In this document: positions 1-33,333 of the stretch, piece after piece
How positions within the stretch are numbered: the stretch's first letter is position 1
Layout of the letters: each line of letters opens with the position of its first letter
Origin: Albula goreensis
Taxonomy: Eukaryota; Chordata; Actinopteri; Albuliformes; Albulidae
Direction of reading: 5' to 3'
Length of the DNA: 64,000 nt
NCBI GenBank assembly: GCA_022829145.1
Contig: CM040745.1
Coordinates: forward strand, 30,773,406-30,837,405
Position numbers and translations under genes: made by a program
The notes under the pieces: model-generated
Database searches by the model: none
What the model was told of the DNA's origin: nothing
Seen by the model: only the letters and a program-made list of their open reading frames with translations

Positions 1-3000
1 GGTATGTCCATGTTCAATCTCTCAAACAGTAGAGGTAATATGACTGTGATGTTTCCAAAAAACCATAACTCATGGCACCATGACACATAGAAAGTGACAT
101 TCATTTATTAGAGGGTTAGACCATTTGCAGTGAGATTTCTTTAGTTGCATAAATAAGTGAAGTTTGAGCCCTCCCTGTGAAGTCTGTGAAATGTAATTAG
201 TCAAAATAATGTGATTTCATAACTACTTACAATATTTTTCCCCTTATGTTGGTTGAAAGTATGATGTCCCATTTGAAACATGGTTCTGACTTTTCTTGCA
301 ACCCCTTGTTCATGTTCAATGAAGGTGTTAAGAGTGAACTATTGTACCAAGACAGGGGTCCCCAGCTAGTCATTTTTTTTTAGGGCTCCCCTCACTGCAC
401 CTTGTTGGTTTTCTGCTTTATCCAGAGAGTAGACTGCCCCCTACTGGCTGATCAGTACTCCTTTCACCAGCAGTCTGGTTTTCCCAGGAGGTCTGCAATG
501 AAAGTAGAACCCTGCATCCACAAACCTCAATTTTATTCCTGGCCGCAAGAGCACCACTTTGTCTCATATCCACCCGCTGCCTTAGTCAAGTCATACCCAC
601 CCACATCCTGAAATATCTTTAACTTCTTGCCGTTCCCATAATAATTTTTCCATACACTCCACAATAACGCTGTTACATATTTTTCTGTGAAATGATAAAA
701 CAAATATTACGTATATAGAAAGTTTTTAGTGCTTGAAATGAACCAGGTAGTTTTGGATTACTGTGTAAACACTTTGAGACCATAAGAATAGCCTCAAGAC
801 AGTAATTTCTTAATTTTCTTTAACAGAGTATTCAGCCTCATTTAGACAAAAAAAAACCTGTAGGCTGAACGTTGTAATTTTTTATGTGTGCATAAAATAC
901 CCTATGCTGCATTTAGCACTGCTCACTACAATTACATTTGAATTGCCATGGAGGAAAACAGGCCCTGGCAGGAGATTGTCTCGACAGGCTTTGTCCCTGT
1001 AGAAACCATCAGCAGTAAGTGAACACTGGCTTATGTGTCACTGGAAGCTGGGGTGTGCAGGACATAACACACTAGACTAACCAATGCAGGGATCTTCCTT
1101 CTAAGATGTTTGTTTATTTAGTGCTGACTGGCTGAGAAGTGACATGACCTTGGTGATACTTAAACCGCTATAGGCTCGTAAATGAGGAAAACATGGTTTT
1201 GCTAGTTTTATGAATTAGGCAGAATCATTTATTATGTATAGTGTATATAACTTATAATATTGTAATTCAGTTTTAGATTATTTCAAGGGATTATAGATGC
1301 CATTTTGGCAAAGTTTATCTTCGAACGATATTATACTGGGATTTAACATCCCAGAATAAGCAGGCTAGAGGCACAAGATACAATGTTATAAAGCCGGTCA
1401 CAGTCAACCCTGTTTTAGAGCAGGTTGGATAGATCATTGATAATAATCTTTTAATAATCTAAATTCATGGAATCAGATATATATAACATTAAAACCAGGT
1501 ATAAACAGATAATCATATCAGACATGGAGAAACTGCATTTGTCAGTTGTGTTGGATATGAGTGTAGACAGGGCTAAACAGACAGGACTGCTTCTTCTTTT
1601 TCAGTCTAGCTTTAGAGCTCTGCAGTTATTGCTGCAGACTGTTCTGCTGTTTCTCTAAAGTCACTAAACTCACAGCTGCTTTCTGCCGTAGTTTGAATCA
1701 GTGAATAATTGAATCTGTCAGGTAAGTAGTTTATATATAATCATGGGGTCTTTGCAGAGGCTTAGTCATGTTGTGCTGATGGGAACAGCAGGTGTTTCGG
1801 TATTGATGCTGTTGTTACATTTTTGAAGTAAGCAGCATATTTGTGATGCGTTCACAAATCACTGGTGAACTGCAACTTGCCAGGTTTGTTTCACTGTCTC
1901 CAGCAGATGGCGCTACTCCCTTTATAGATGGTGAGGTAGTAAATGCACAGCCCTCTCAGATCAAAATAGCCATGGGCCCCTAATAAATCAAATTTATCAT
2001 CTCACATTTGGCTTCACACTAATTATGGTGTTACTGTGAATAAGTCTGTTTTGGTTAAGAATACATTTTCAGAAGTTATGGTTTATTGCATGTAAAATTC
2101 TCTGGCAGGAATTTTTTTTAGATCCTTTTGTTTTGGGGTATGAGCATTTCGTCATTGCTATTTAGGAAGTAAAATGGCCTTTACTCAATTGCTGTTTCCC
2201 GATTTAAGAGTGTTAATGGCATAAAAAAACCCTGAAAATTATGTGCTGTGAGAAGTGAGTAGGTGGGTTATGCACATGCAGAGTTCTCACGGAAAAAATA
2301 TGTGCTTACAAAAACATAGTCATGTTTCTATAATTTCAATGTTAAAGGTCCTAAGCCATGTTGAAAACTATTAAAAATCTATATGTACAGTGTGAAATAC
2401 GGAGAACCAATTGCAACAAGTTGTGTTACAGCGTAGGGATCATGTGTGCACTGTTTTGGGGCTTTGTGTGCTTTATTACACTTGGTGGCCTTTATTACAC
2501 TTGGTGGCCATTTTACTTTTTGTCGCAGAATTAAATACTTTTTGTGTCCAATCGAGACCACATCAGATGTCCAAATAGATGTCTGAAAAATGTAATGATT
2601 TTTCAAGAAACCAATTGGATTTTATGGATGTTTTTGTATTTTAGTGGATGAAAAACAGTTTAAAAACAGTGGGATTCCAACACTTTGGCTTTGGCCACTG
2701 AAGCTTTGAGAGGGTGGATTTGCATCCTCATATATGGGTGTTCTACTAAACTATGGAAAATGCTTTGTGTTTGGACGCGATGTTCAGTCATTTAAGCTTT
2801 ATTAGAATTTTGTTATGAACTTGAACACCAGAGGATAAAAATGTAAAAAACCTGTAGGCTATAGTACTGTAATGAGAGACATGCCCTGTGTCTGTGTGTG
2901 TGTCAGCTGGTGGCGCGGTCCCGAACAGAGCTGTATGAATGGAGAGGGGGCAGTGTCCGGTTCCCCCCGGCTGGCCTTGTAGGGTGTGAGGAGAGCAGCA

Positions 3001-3849
3001 CTGGGTCAGCATGGTGTGAGGAGTGATGCAGGGGCCGTGCTGAATGAGGGGGGAAGGCCTTGTTTTCAGCTGTTGGGCGGTATTAATAGCCACCCCTGTG
3101 CTCCCTTTAATCTCCGGTATGTGGATCGGTAGTGCACATATTTGCCTCTCGAGTTTGGGGGGCCTGCATTATACCCCCTCCCCACCACCCAACACCCCTC
3201 CATAACACCCCTGGTCCTCATTGGCTCCCTGTAGACAGCGTGTGGCGGCTGAACCTTTGAACTCTCCTCCTGGGTTACAGGCATGCAGCACTCTGACCTC
3301 TGCCTGACATTTCTATGCTTGGAGTGGGAGGGGGTGCCAGAATTAAGGGGGAGTTCAATATGTACATTTTTCTGTTCACAGGGACTGGCTTTGTAGTTTT
3401 TTTTTAATGTTTGATACAGCTTCTGTTTATTTCTTTATTAGAGCATTCACTGCGTCACAGTGCGTATTGTGGCTGACTTGTGTCTGTAAACCACAAATTA
3501 CGACATTGAAGTTCCACCTACAATTTTGAATCCACATAGATGAGTGTGTCTGCTTGGCAGGTCCACAGAACCACCGCAGGGCAGCAGTGAACCCAGTGCT
3601 GTTTGACATGTAGGAGGGCCTGCGGCTCATCTTTTTGTTCAACTGCTCTTATAGCTGTTTGATTTGTAGTTTTGGAATCACCCTTGACTTGTGTGTGTTT
3701 GCCCCCTGTTGTGTGTCTTGCCCCTAACGTTTCTGTAGTTGGGCCCCTGACCTGTGTATGTTTTGGCCCTTAAACCCCTGTGTGTGTGTTTGCCCCCTGT
3801 TCTGAGTCATTGGCCCTAAAACCCTGTGCTTTTGTTTGGCCCCCTGCAG
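1..3849 (+). other. xpo4: xpo4 intron upstream of the first visible exon
   Basis: No exon is recognisable here. The roughly 152 N-terminal residues of exportin-4, including the importin-beta N-terminal region, are not encoded in the window. The window opens with G followed by GTATGT, which could be the splice donor of the preceding exon, but one base of exon is not enough to prove it. The stretch is AT-rich and apparently unique, with a short TG run near 2890 and a degenerate TTTGCCCCCTG-type tandem repeat at 3684-3849 that runs into the acceptor of the next exon. The open frames here match nothing I know. Confidence 0.7.
3684..3849 (+). repeat. Degenerate tandem repeat ending at an xpo4 splice acceptor
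   Basis: Imperfect copies of a unit containing TTTGCCCCCTG recur at about 3699, 3790 and 3835, with related 'ggcccctga' and 'ggcccttaaa' variants between. The last copy, TTTGGCCCCCTGCAG, is itself the polypyrimidine tract and acceptor of the exon that starts at 3850. Confidence 0.55.
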
Positions 3850-26051
<22,202 letters not shown>

Positions 26052-26287
26052 CCACCGCCACCAGCCACCAAAACCCCACCAGCTTGCCAAACCATGCAGA
26101 TGGGAAGAAAATTGAACTATTGAATCATTGCACTGTTGGACAAATGACAGAGCGCTGAAGAGAAAGAGAGAGACGATTAATGAGACGTTTCGTGTGCTGG
26201 TTGGGCGTCTGCGCCCCCCTCCCTGCCCCCCACCAAACCCCTCCCAATGTGGAGTGATCCCAAGCGCCCCCACAAAGCACATACATT

Positions 26288-26289
<2 letters not shown>

Positions 26290-26322
<33 letters not shown>
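26290..26322 (+). repeat. (CA)n microsatellite in xpo4 3' UTR
   Basis: About sixteen CA units. It is the only dinucleotide tract in or near xpo4 that is CA rather than TG on the coding strand. Confidence 0.95.
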
Positions 26323-26327
<5 letters not shown>

Positions 26328-27809
26328 AAAGCCAGAGGGGGGCCAGGCAGGGCAAAGCCCCCCAGCGCCGTTCACCGCCATTCATCTCTGTCAAAATTTG
26401 AGCTGTGCTTACTTTATCAGTAAGGTGGTTTGGGATGAATGCAGAGAGAGTGAATCACGTGTGGACATGTGTGACCAATAGTGGTCAGCCCCGCCCCCTC
26501 CATCCCCTGCCCCTCCACCCCCACCCCCACTCTTCCCAGAGTGCCTTTGTTTTCTTGTTTGTGTTGTGTCTCGGCTCAAGCTGAAGCACGTCTCTCAGAG
26601 GCGAGCGCGGGCTCCATGGCCTGTTTCACTGGAGTGGCTGGCATGGACTTGGAGAGGACACAGATCGCCATGATGACAAGCCTTATTCTCTGGCACCACC
26701 AAGCCCCTGAAATCAGCAGAGGAAAACAGAAAAAAAAACCAAATCACTCTGTCTTCACTAAGGGTGTACATATTTTCAAAAGAAAAAATGATGAGGGGGA
26801 AAGGCTAGAAATTTTTTATAAGATAGATGTCAGATAAGCAGACTTTTTTATCGTTGTTATTTTGCCTGAAGGAAACGGGCATGTTTTGATTTTTAATTTT
26901 TGCGTTCTGTTTTCCACGAATCTTGCAGGCAGTTTTTTCTGAGGCATTGGGTCCTCAGAGGTCTCTCTCACGTCCCTTTCCTGACGAGGGGGGCGGGCCA
27001 ACCTCACTAAGCATTGGGAAACAGATGCTTCAGGGCCCCAGTGGACTTGGGCTTCAGGAGAACTGTGGAACAGGCGGTCCCAAACTTGGGTGTGGGGGGT
27101 GGGGGAACTGTGGGGACTGAATACACGGGTACCTGAAGCGTAGCTCACACTCTAGTTTTATTTTTTTACCACAGCACCCCCAGAATACACAGAGTGGATG
27201 TAAGGTAGTCCATATTGCTGAAGCAATAACCAACCAAAAAAAAAAAAAAAAAAAACGTGGAGGTGGATCTCCTTTACAGTGTGTGGACACCCACACCACA
27301 CCATGAATCTTTAGCCATGGCACCTGTAGAAGAACCCTAGTACTGCTACCCCTGTTAATAGAGTTCGGAATGCCTAAATGAAATGTATACGTGTATATAA
27401 ACTTATTATATAAACTTTTGAGTGCTGTTTTTCTGTTAGGTCTTTGCCACTATGTGCCGTTGTCAGCAGTGCGCACCTTGCAACCAGGGTGATACAGCAA
27501 TCCTGTTCCCTTTTTTTTTTCATTTGTTAATTATATTATTAATAATTATAATTTTAGTTCATTGTAGCAAAGCGCAACCATGTGGAGAAGTGTATTTTCC
27601 TTCTAAGAACGCTTTTTTTCCCAAGAGAATTTTACCGTTTTATTTAAATTCTTATTTGAAAAGAAATAGTTGAGAACTTTGTGGGGACCACGCTTCAAAC
27701 TTAAAAGTGCTTTAAAAACCTGCTCCTGAATGTATCTGGAAATCAAACATTGAACCCATATAACCAACCAGATTTTCTTTGTCTGAAGTGAACTTCAAGG
27801 AAAACCTCA

Positions 27810-27815
27810 AATAAA
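27810..27815 (+). terminator. Candidate xpo4 poly(A) signal
   Basis: Canonical AATAAA 1.76 kb after the stop codon. Choice of site cannot be proven from sequence alone. Confidence 0.45.
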
Positions 27816-27830
27816 AAGCAGAAGAAAATT

Positions 27831-29240
27831 GAGTACAGACACTGTTATTACTTCGTTTCCTGTCGCAAAACAAGCAGGACAGAGCAGTATTGTAGAACAG
27901 CCACTACAGGGGCCAGAGTAATCAAGTAACTTCAGACGGTACTCTAATTCTTGTGAGAGCAGCAGCTAGTTGCCGTGAATATGAAATCATTAAACATGGC
28001 ACGCACCTTGATCTTGGCAGTAAATTGTGACGAAAATGTACTATTTTAAAGGTCCTTAAAACAATGGGTGAATACAATCAGAAATAAGGTCACCTTGTTC
28101 AGCTTTCTTTGACTGAAATCTTTCATTGTGGAACATCCAGAATCTATACTTTGTGTGTAAGCACCTTCAGGACACTGCATTGGGTAGGATAACTGTATGC
28201 AAATCAAATTAAATTTTGTGCAATGTAGTGGTTTAGTCTCTGTGGCTGAATGCATGCAAGCTGTGTTCCCACAAAAGGAAGAAAATTTAGTTCAACTTTA
28301 TATGGAACTCTGGGTCTAAAGGTACAAATAAAGGAAATGGAGTCCAGACTCAGATTTGGATTTTAACTTTTTTAATCCTTTGTTAAAAAGATGTTATAGA
28401 TATATATACACACACACATAAAAAGTATATGAGAAACAAAGGGTTAACACGCTGCAAAGAAAACTTGGGATCTTAAGAAAATTTTGAGATATGTTTTTAA
28501 ATGTTCACCCACAGTAAGAAACTGTCATGAGTGTGAATCCCTTTGTATCCTGAAAAGTATGTTTTCCTGTTTGGTTGGAGTTACCAAAGACAACAACAAA
28601 TGGCCTCCCACAGCTGGGAAGTACCAGTGGCCTTAGTTAAGGTAAAAGCTCCCAATTTTATGATCTCATAGGTTTGGATCAGTGGTTCACATATATGAAG
28701 AATATTGTTTAGTAAATACGATTGGCCATCCAGATATGCAAGTGAATCTATCTAGCATTGACCTGTAAATCCCAGAAAAAAAGAAAAAAAACAAACATAA
28801 ATTGTGTCCAAGTTAATCAAAGGCACTGAATTAAATGGCCTGTCAGCCACAGCTGAGTTCACACCATTTGATAAATTATAGCAAAAACTTGGTATAACAT
28901 GAGATACACAAGGATGCAAGATGTACATTTTGTAATGAACAGCAAACCCATGAAAGATGTGCACAAGGAAGGACCAGGGAAGAAGCTGAAGAAATTCGGC
29001 AGGACTGTTTAATCATCTTGGGAATGTTTTGAATGATAACGGGAAATGTCCTCACAACGTTATTGAATTGCAGGTTTTCGAATAAAGTCCATTTTCATAA
29101 GTTTACCATTGCTCTGTGTAGTTTATGTAGCATTGGCTGTAAAAATGCAGTGTTTCCCCCAAACCATTCCCCAAAACATTGTTAAGAAATCTTATGTAAA
29201 CAAAGTTGTCAAAACCATTCAATAATTTAAGATTTTTTGT
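27831..29240. other. Spacer between xpo4 and eef1akmt1
   Basis: AT-rich, no recognised gene or RNA. It has an alternative AATAAA at 28327 for xpo4, and otherwise nothing I can name. Confidence 0.6.
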
Positions 29241-29736
29241 ACAACCATTGCACGGCTGTGCAAGCGCATCCACTTCGCGTTCAAGATTGTCCCTCTTCGG
29301 TATCTATAATCAGTTACCTCATAGGGAACGCCCCTAAATGAGACTTGCGTACACATGGCTGTAGTCCTGTATTCTGAAAGCAGGCAGTTTATATAAAATT
29401 TTGATGCATTTCTCGCCCGTTTGCTTATAGCTTTTTCTTTTATTGTTTCTAAAGACCGACGAAGGTCGAGTTCCATCAGGTAAGAATTCACAAGTATTAT
29501 ATTATGCTAGTAGCTACTGTTTGCTAACCTGTCTCCATTTTAGAGGCTAATTCAAATTGAGAGTTGTAATGTTCATCTTTAATGAAAGTGGTACCGTTTG
29601 TTAGTCCTGTCAGTTAGGTTGCAGAGTTAACAATTGCGTCAACAGTATAAATATACAGAAGTGTGAATGGCACAGAAGCAAGCCGGTCGGTTTAACATTT
29701 GTGTAATGGCATTGGTGTTAAGGAGTTCATCGCACA
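29241..29736 (+). promoter_or_regulatory. Probable eef1akmt1 promoter / 5' UTR region
   Basis: The 29250-29480 part carries CpGs (cacggctg, cttcgcgttc, cgaccttc-type) unlike the AT-rich spacer. A perfect splice donor CAG|GTAAGA lies at 29477-29485, consistent with a 5' non-coding exon ending at 29479, although the acceptor near the start codon (only a weak 'gttaag' around 29720) is poor. Transcription could equally start between this donor and the ATG at 29737. Confidence 0.4.
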
Positions 29737-31431
29737 ATGAGTGACAGCGACGATGATGTACCCCAGCTGTCTGCATCCACTCTGGCAGCGCTACAAGAGT
29801 TTTACGCGGAGAGGGACGGGTTAGCCACCGAAACTACGCCAGAAGACAAGTTTTCTGTCGGAGCTGTAGAGGAGGACTGGGTAAGCGGTGGACACATGGG
29901 CTCTGAGCGGAGGATACGGCCGCCTTGACTGTAGTGCTGTTGATATGAGGGTTGTCGGGTGCTAAGGTCCATGTCATAAGTTAGCAAATATAGTCACTAA
30001 ACCCAGACTATGTTAAATATAATTCTTACAGTCTACAAGTGGCATAACTACTGAAAATAAAGAATGACTGCCTCACTTTTCTCTCAGATATGTATTGTTT
30101 TTAATTTTTTTGTCAGCGCATGAGCCAGTTCTGGTACAGTGATGAGACAGCAAGGCGCTTGGCTCAGGAGGTCCTCCAGGCTGCTGGGGAAGGTGGCCGG
30201 TGAGTCTCTAGTGTTACTGGAAGAATTCTCATCTGAAGGTCCAACTGGCTGACCTTAGTTATGGTGAATGGATAGAGTTGCGTTTGTACATTCTTTAGGG
30301 AGAGGGCATTGTTTGCATGCCAGTGTAAGGAAGCAGGCTGTCCATCAGATAAGACCATCTGGATTGCACAGAGGAAATGAGATTTCCAAATAATTCCAGC
30401 CCTGGAAGGAATTTGGATCATTGCTCTGCAGTCATGGGAATATTTGAGCCCTATGGGCATCCAGGAGGCCACTAGAGAAAAGAGACAGAATATGAAGATT
30501 CTATTTCTTGGTATAGACAGCATTATGTACACATATCACTGCTATGCTGGTATCCCAAGCATTCAGGGATCAGTACTTAGTTTACTATTTTCACATATTA
30601 TGTTGTGGTGTACTTTTGACAGTCAAGAGCAGTGCAGATTTACAGGAAGAGAAATGAATGAAATGTACAACATGTATTTGTGAAGATGATTAGCACTGCA
30701 CCTTGAACCTCCTGTTCAGAAGGTCATCCTTCATCAGTACTCCATCACTCACGCCTGCTGCCTCTGACAGTTTGCTAATTTGCCTTGGACAGGATAGCAT
30801 GTCTGAGTGCTCCCAGCGTGTATCAGAAGCTGAAACAACTGGAACCAAACGCATCAGCTGTTGTGCTGGAGTTTGACAAGCGTTTCTCAATCTACGGCGA
30901 CGAGTTCATCTTCTACGATTACAACAACCCTCTGTGTCTCCCGGAGCATGTTGGTCCTCAGAGCTTTGACATCGTCATCGCAGATCCTCCATACCTCTCA
31001 CAGGAGTGCCTCAGTAAGGTGGCTCTGACTGTAAAGTTCCTGACTAAGGGCAAGGTGCTACTATGCACAGGTGAGCTCTATGTGGGTGGCTTTTGTCCAA
31101 TTTGTAGATGAAAACACAACGTGATGTTTGCTTGTTCTGTTCTGTAACCTAATTTACATACATTCTTAATGGAACACGAATGTTGTTATTTTAAGTATAG
31201 CATATACATTTAGCCACTTTCTTCTCACGTTGCAGTTTTGGTATCCACATTTTTACCCTCACATTCTTTCACACTTTCCTTCCCTCATTCCCTCCCATAG
31301 GCGCTATCATGCAGGAGGAAGCGGAGAAACTGCTGGGACTGAAAATGTGCACATTCCTCCCCAAACACACCCATAACCTAGCCAATGAGTTCCGCTGTTA
31401 CGTTAACTACCAGTCCAGCCTCGATTCATGA
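29737..31431 (+). CDS. eef1akmt1: eEF1A lysine methyltransferase 1
   Basis: Formerly N6AMT2. A class I SAM-dependent methyltransferase reported to methylate eEF1A at Lys79 in the cytosol. Exons 29737-29880, 30117-30199, 30793-31070 and 31301-31431 join in frame to 211 residues (human 214). The start [19 protein letters not shown] aligns with human MSDLEDDETPQLSAHALAAL. The catalytic DPPY motif, typical of N6-adenine-type methyltransferases that were later shown to act on protein, is at residues 140-143 ([12 protein letters not shown]). [11 protein letters not shown] at about 113-123 and the C-terminal [12 protein letters not shown] also match the family. All splice sites are GT-AG. It sits 3.7 kb downstream of xpo4 in the same orientation and converges with ift88. 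No anomaly is visible. Confidence 0.97.
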
Positions 31432-32293
31432 TGTCATCACCCCAGCCCCATCTCAGTTCACAATGTCTGCTAGCCACAATGTTATTCATGTGTGAAAAAC
31501 CATGTACAAATGTAAAGACTCTTTAAGTATTCTGTGCAAATGCCTTTACATCGTCTGACTGAATAGTGTGCGGAGGCAAAACTGACTGGAATGGTGACCC
31601 AGTAATGGGTGTATATGCTAGTCATGGTGTCAAAAATGGGTTGAGCTACACAATCTTTTGTTCAAATCACTGAGGTACTGGTAACATCTGGTAGCACCAG
31701 CTATTTCCAATGTCACGATTCTCCCATAACCACTGTGATGCCTGTTAGCAAGTGTCATCAGAAAGTTATTCGGTGTTGGTGACTCGGATTCATCTGGGTG
31801 ACTCTTAGGTCAGTCATATCAGGTGTGTGAAATTACCAGCTGGTAGGAAAATGAACTAAATATGTTCTGACATCAGTCACTCTATTTTTCAACTTAACCA
31901 CAGTAGTACTAAGATGACCGCATGCATCTCGGATGACATGTCCAATTGAGAATGTAGAGATTGGGTTGGCCTGTGCGGAGTGCTTTTTGGAGCACCAAAC
32001 GTCAGGTCTTCAGCTGTTTTCCAGGTTTATTTTCTGGTCTTGCTATTCCCATCCAGCTGGGCCATGACCATGGAAATGAAGCTAGAGGAAGTAACGTTCC
32101 AGGATTTCTGTTTGTGTTTTTAAAACTAAGTAAAATGTATTTTAATTCCCCTCAGTTTTGTCTATGTATGTTTTCTTTGCATGGGTGCCAGATGAACCCC
32201 AAAAAAGTACACAGCAAAGGAATACTGAATCACCACAGAAGCTCAAAAATAAGAATCCTGCCAAGCGTGATTGAAGTGACACCTGAAGCTTTG

Positions 32294-32299
32294 AATAAA
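32294..32299 (+). terminator. Candidate eef1akmt1 poly(A) signal
   Basis: AATAAA 0.86 kb after the stop codon; the first canonical one seen. Confidence 0.45.
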
Positions 32300-32427
32300 A
32301 CCCATCATTTTACTGAGTGTTCACATGCATCACTGGAGAAAATGCAAGTTTGTAATTTATTCCACTGTATAGCAGAAATAGGTTCAAAATGAACAGCGAT
32401 TGGTCGAGATTGTTCTTGTAAATTAAC

Positions 32428-32433
32428 TTTATT
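32428..32433 (-). terminator. Candidate ift88 poly(A) signal
   Basis: AATAAA on the minus strand, 0.9 kb beyond the ift88 stop codon. Confidence 0.45.
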
Positions 32434-33333
32434 TTACATTTGTTTAAATAGTGAGCAACATGGTGGTTTCCAAACTTATAAACAGGTCAGAATGGAACAG
32501 AGAAGTATGAACAAATAATACATAAAAGCTTTGCACTGTAAAAGGTGCATGTTATTTTACACATTATATGTTACAGATTTACTGAACAGAATGAATTGAG
32601 AGGAATGTCACGGAAATTGAAGTTGAAACTGTTCTAACACGGTCAGTGAGGCACCAGCTCCTGGGTGGCCGAGGCCATAATGCTTTTGACATGGGTAGTT
32701 TCCAGCTCAGATTAAAGCCACTGAGCTACCTTTCTGCTTTCAGCAATGTAGAAAAACATTGTTTCAATAAGTAAATGAATTGTTGCAAAAAATGGTCCAA
32801 ATGGGTGTACTGAAATGGAAAACACATCATACACCCTCACAAGTCATTTTTCAGTACTGAAATTTTGCTCTCGATACATTGCATTCAGTGTGGCCTCATT
32901 GTTATGTTATTAACAGTGAAGCCATGCTATGCTATCCTTCATTGTTGTTTTTAACAATGACGCCATACTATGCTACCCTTCTCCTGCGACATGCAAGGCT
33001 GGCTCGTATGGAATTGTTTAGTTTTTCAGTTATGGTTTGAAATGCTTTGTTATTAATAATGAAACTTTCATATTGAAATGTATACATGTTTAGCCATAAA
33101 TACAAGAAAAGCTAGAGAAGAGCTCAGTTCCATCAAATCTTTTTGGTCAAGGTTGTTTTTGTGTAATTTGAGAATTCTGGCTCTCTCCCTTACATTCAAC
33201 ATGAATATCACTGTGATCTACAAAGTGAATTGTGTGGATCACTTATCTGTAGGAGTTTCAAGTTGAAACTTTGTTACTGTCTGTACATTAATGATGTGGA
33301 CCAGGAAAAATGGAAAGCAGACATTGCTGTATG

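Larger units (their letters stand above)
26052..27830 (+). other. xpo4: xpo4 3' untranslated region (probable)
   Basis: Follows the TAA stop. It contains a (CA)n run at 26290-26322, an A-rich run near 27236 and AT-rich sequence. The first clear AATAAA is at 27810-27815. A second AATAAA at 28327-28332 could serve a longer form. No open frame here resembles a protein. Confidence 0.6.
31432..33333. other. Convergent 3' region between eef1akmt1 and ift88
   Basis: Holds both 3' UTRs. AATAAA on the + strand (32294-32299) and TTTATT, i.e. AATAAA on the - strand (32428-32433), give candidate ends about 130 bp apart. No il17d exon, the gene found here in mammals, can be recognised on either strand. 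The longest open frame (143 codons on the + strand from 31961) has no protein-like features. Confidence 0.6.

Noticed and set aside
26052..27700. Several 60-180-codon frames after the xpo4 stop
   Set aside because: They sit in the 3' UTR or antisense to the last xpo4 exon and show no protein-like features.
31961..32392. 143-codon + strand frame tested as il17d
   Set aside because: No signal peptide, no cysteine spacing of the IL-17 family, and it covers the candidate poly(A) signal of eef1akmt1; most likely 3' UTR.
32640..32745. tRNA-like TAGCTCAGTGG on the minus strand
   Set aside because: A good A-box match but no B box at the right distance; too weak to call a SINE or tRNA.
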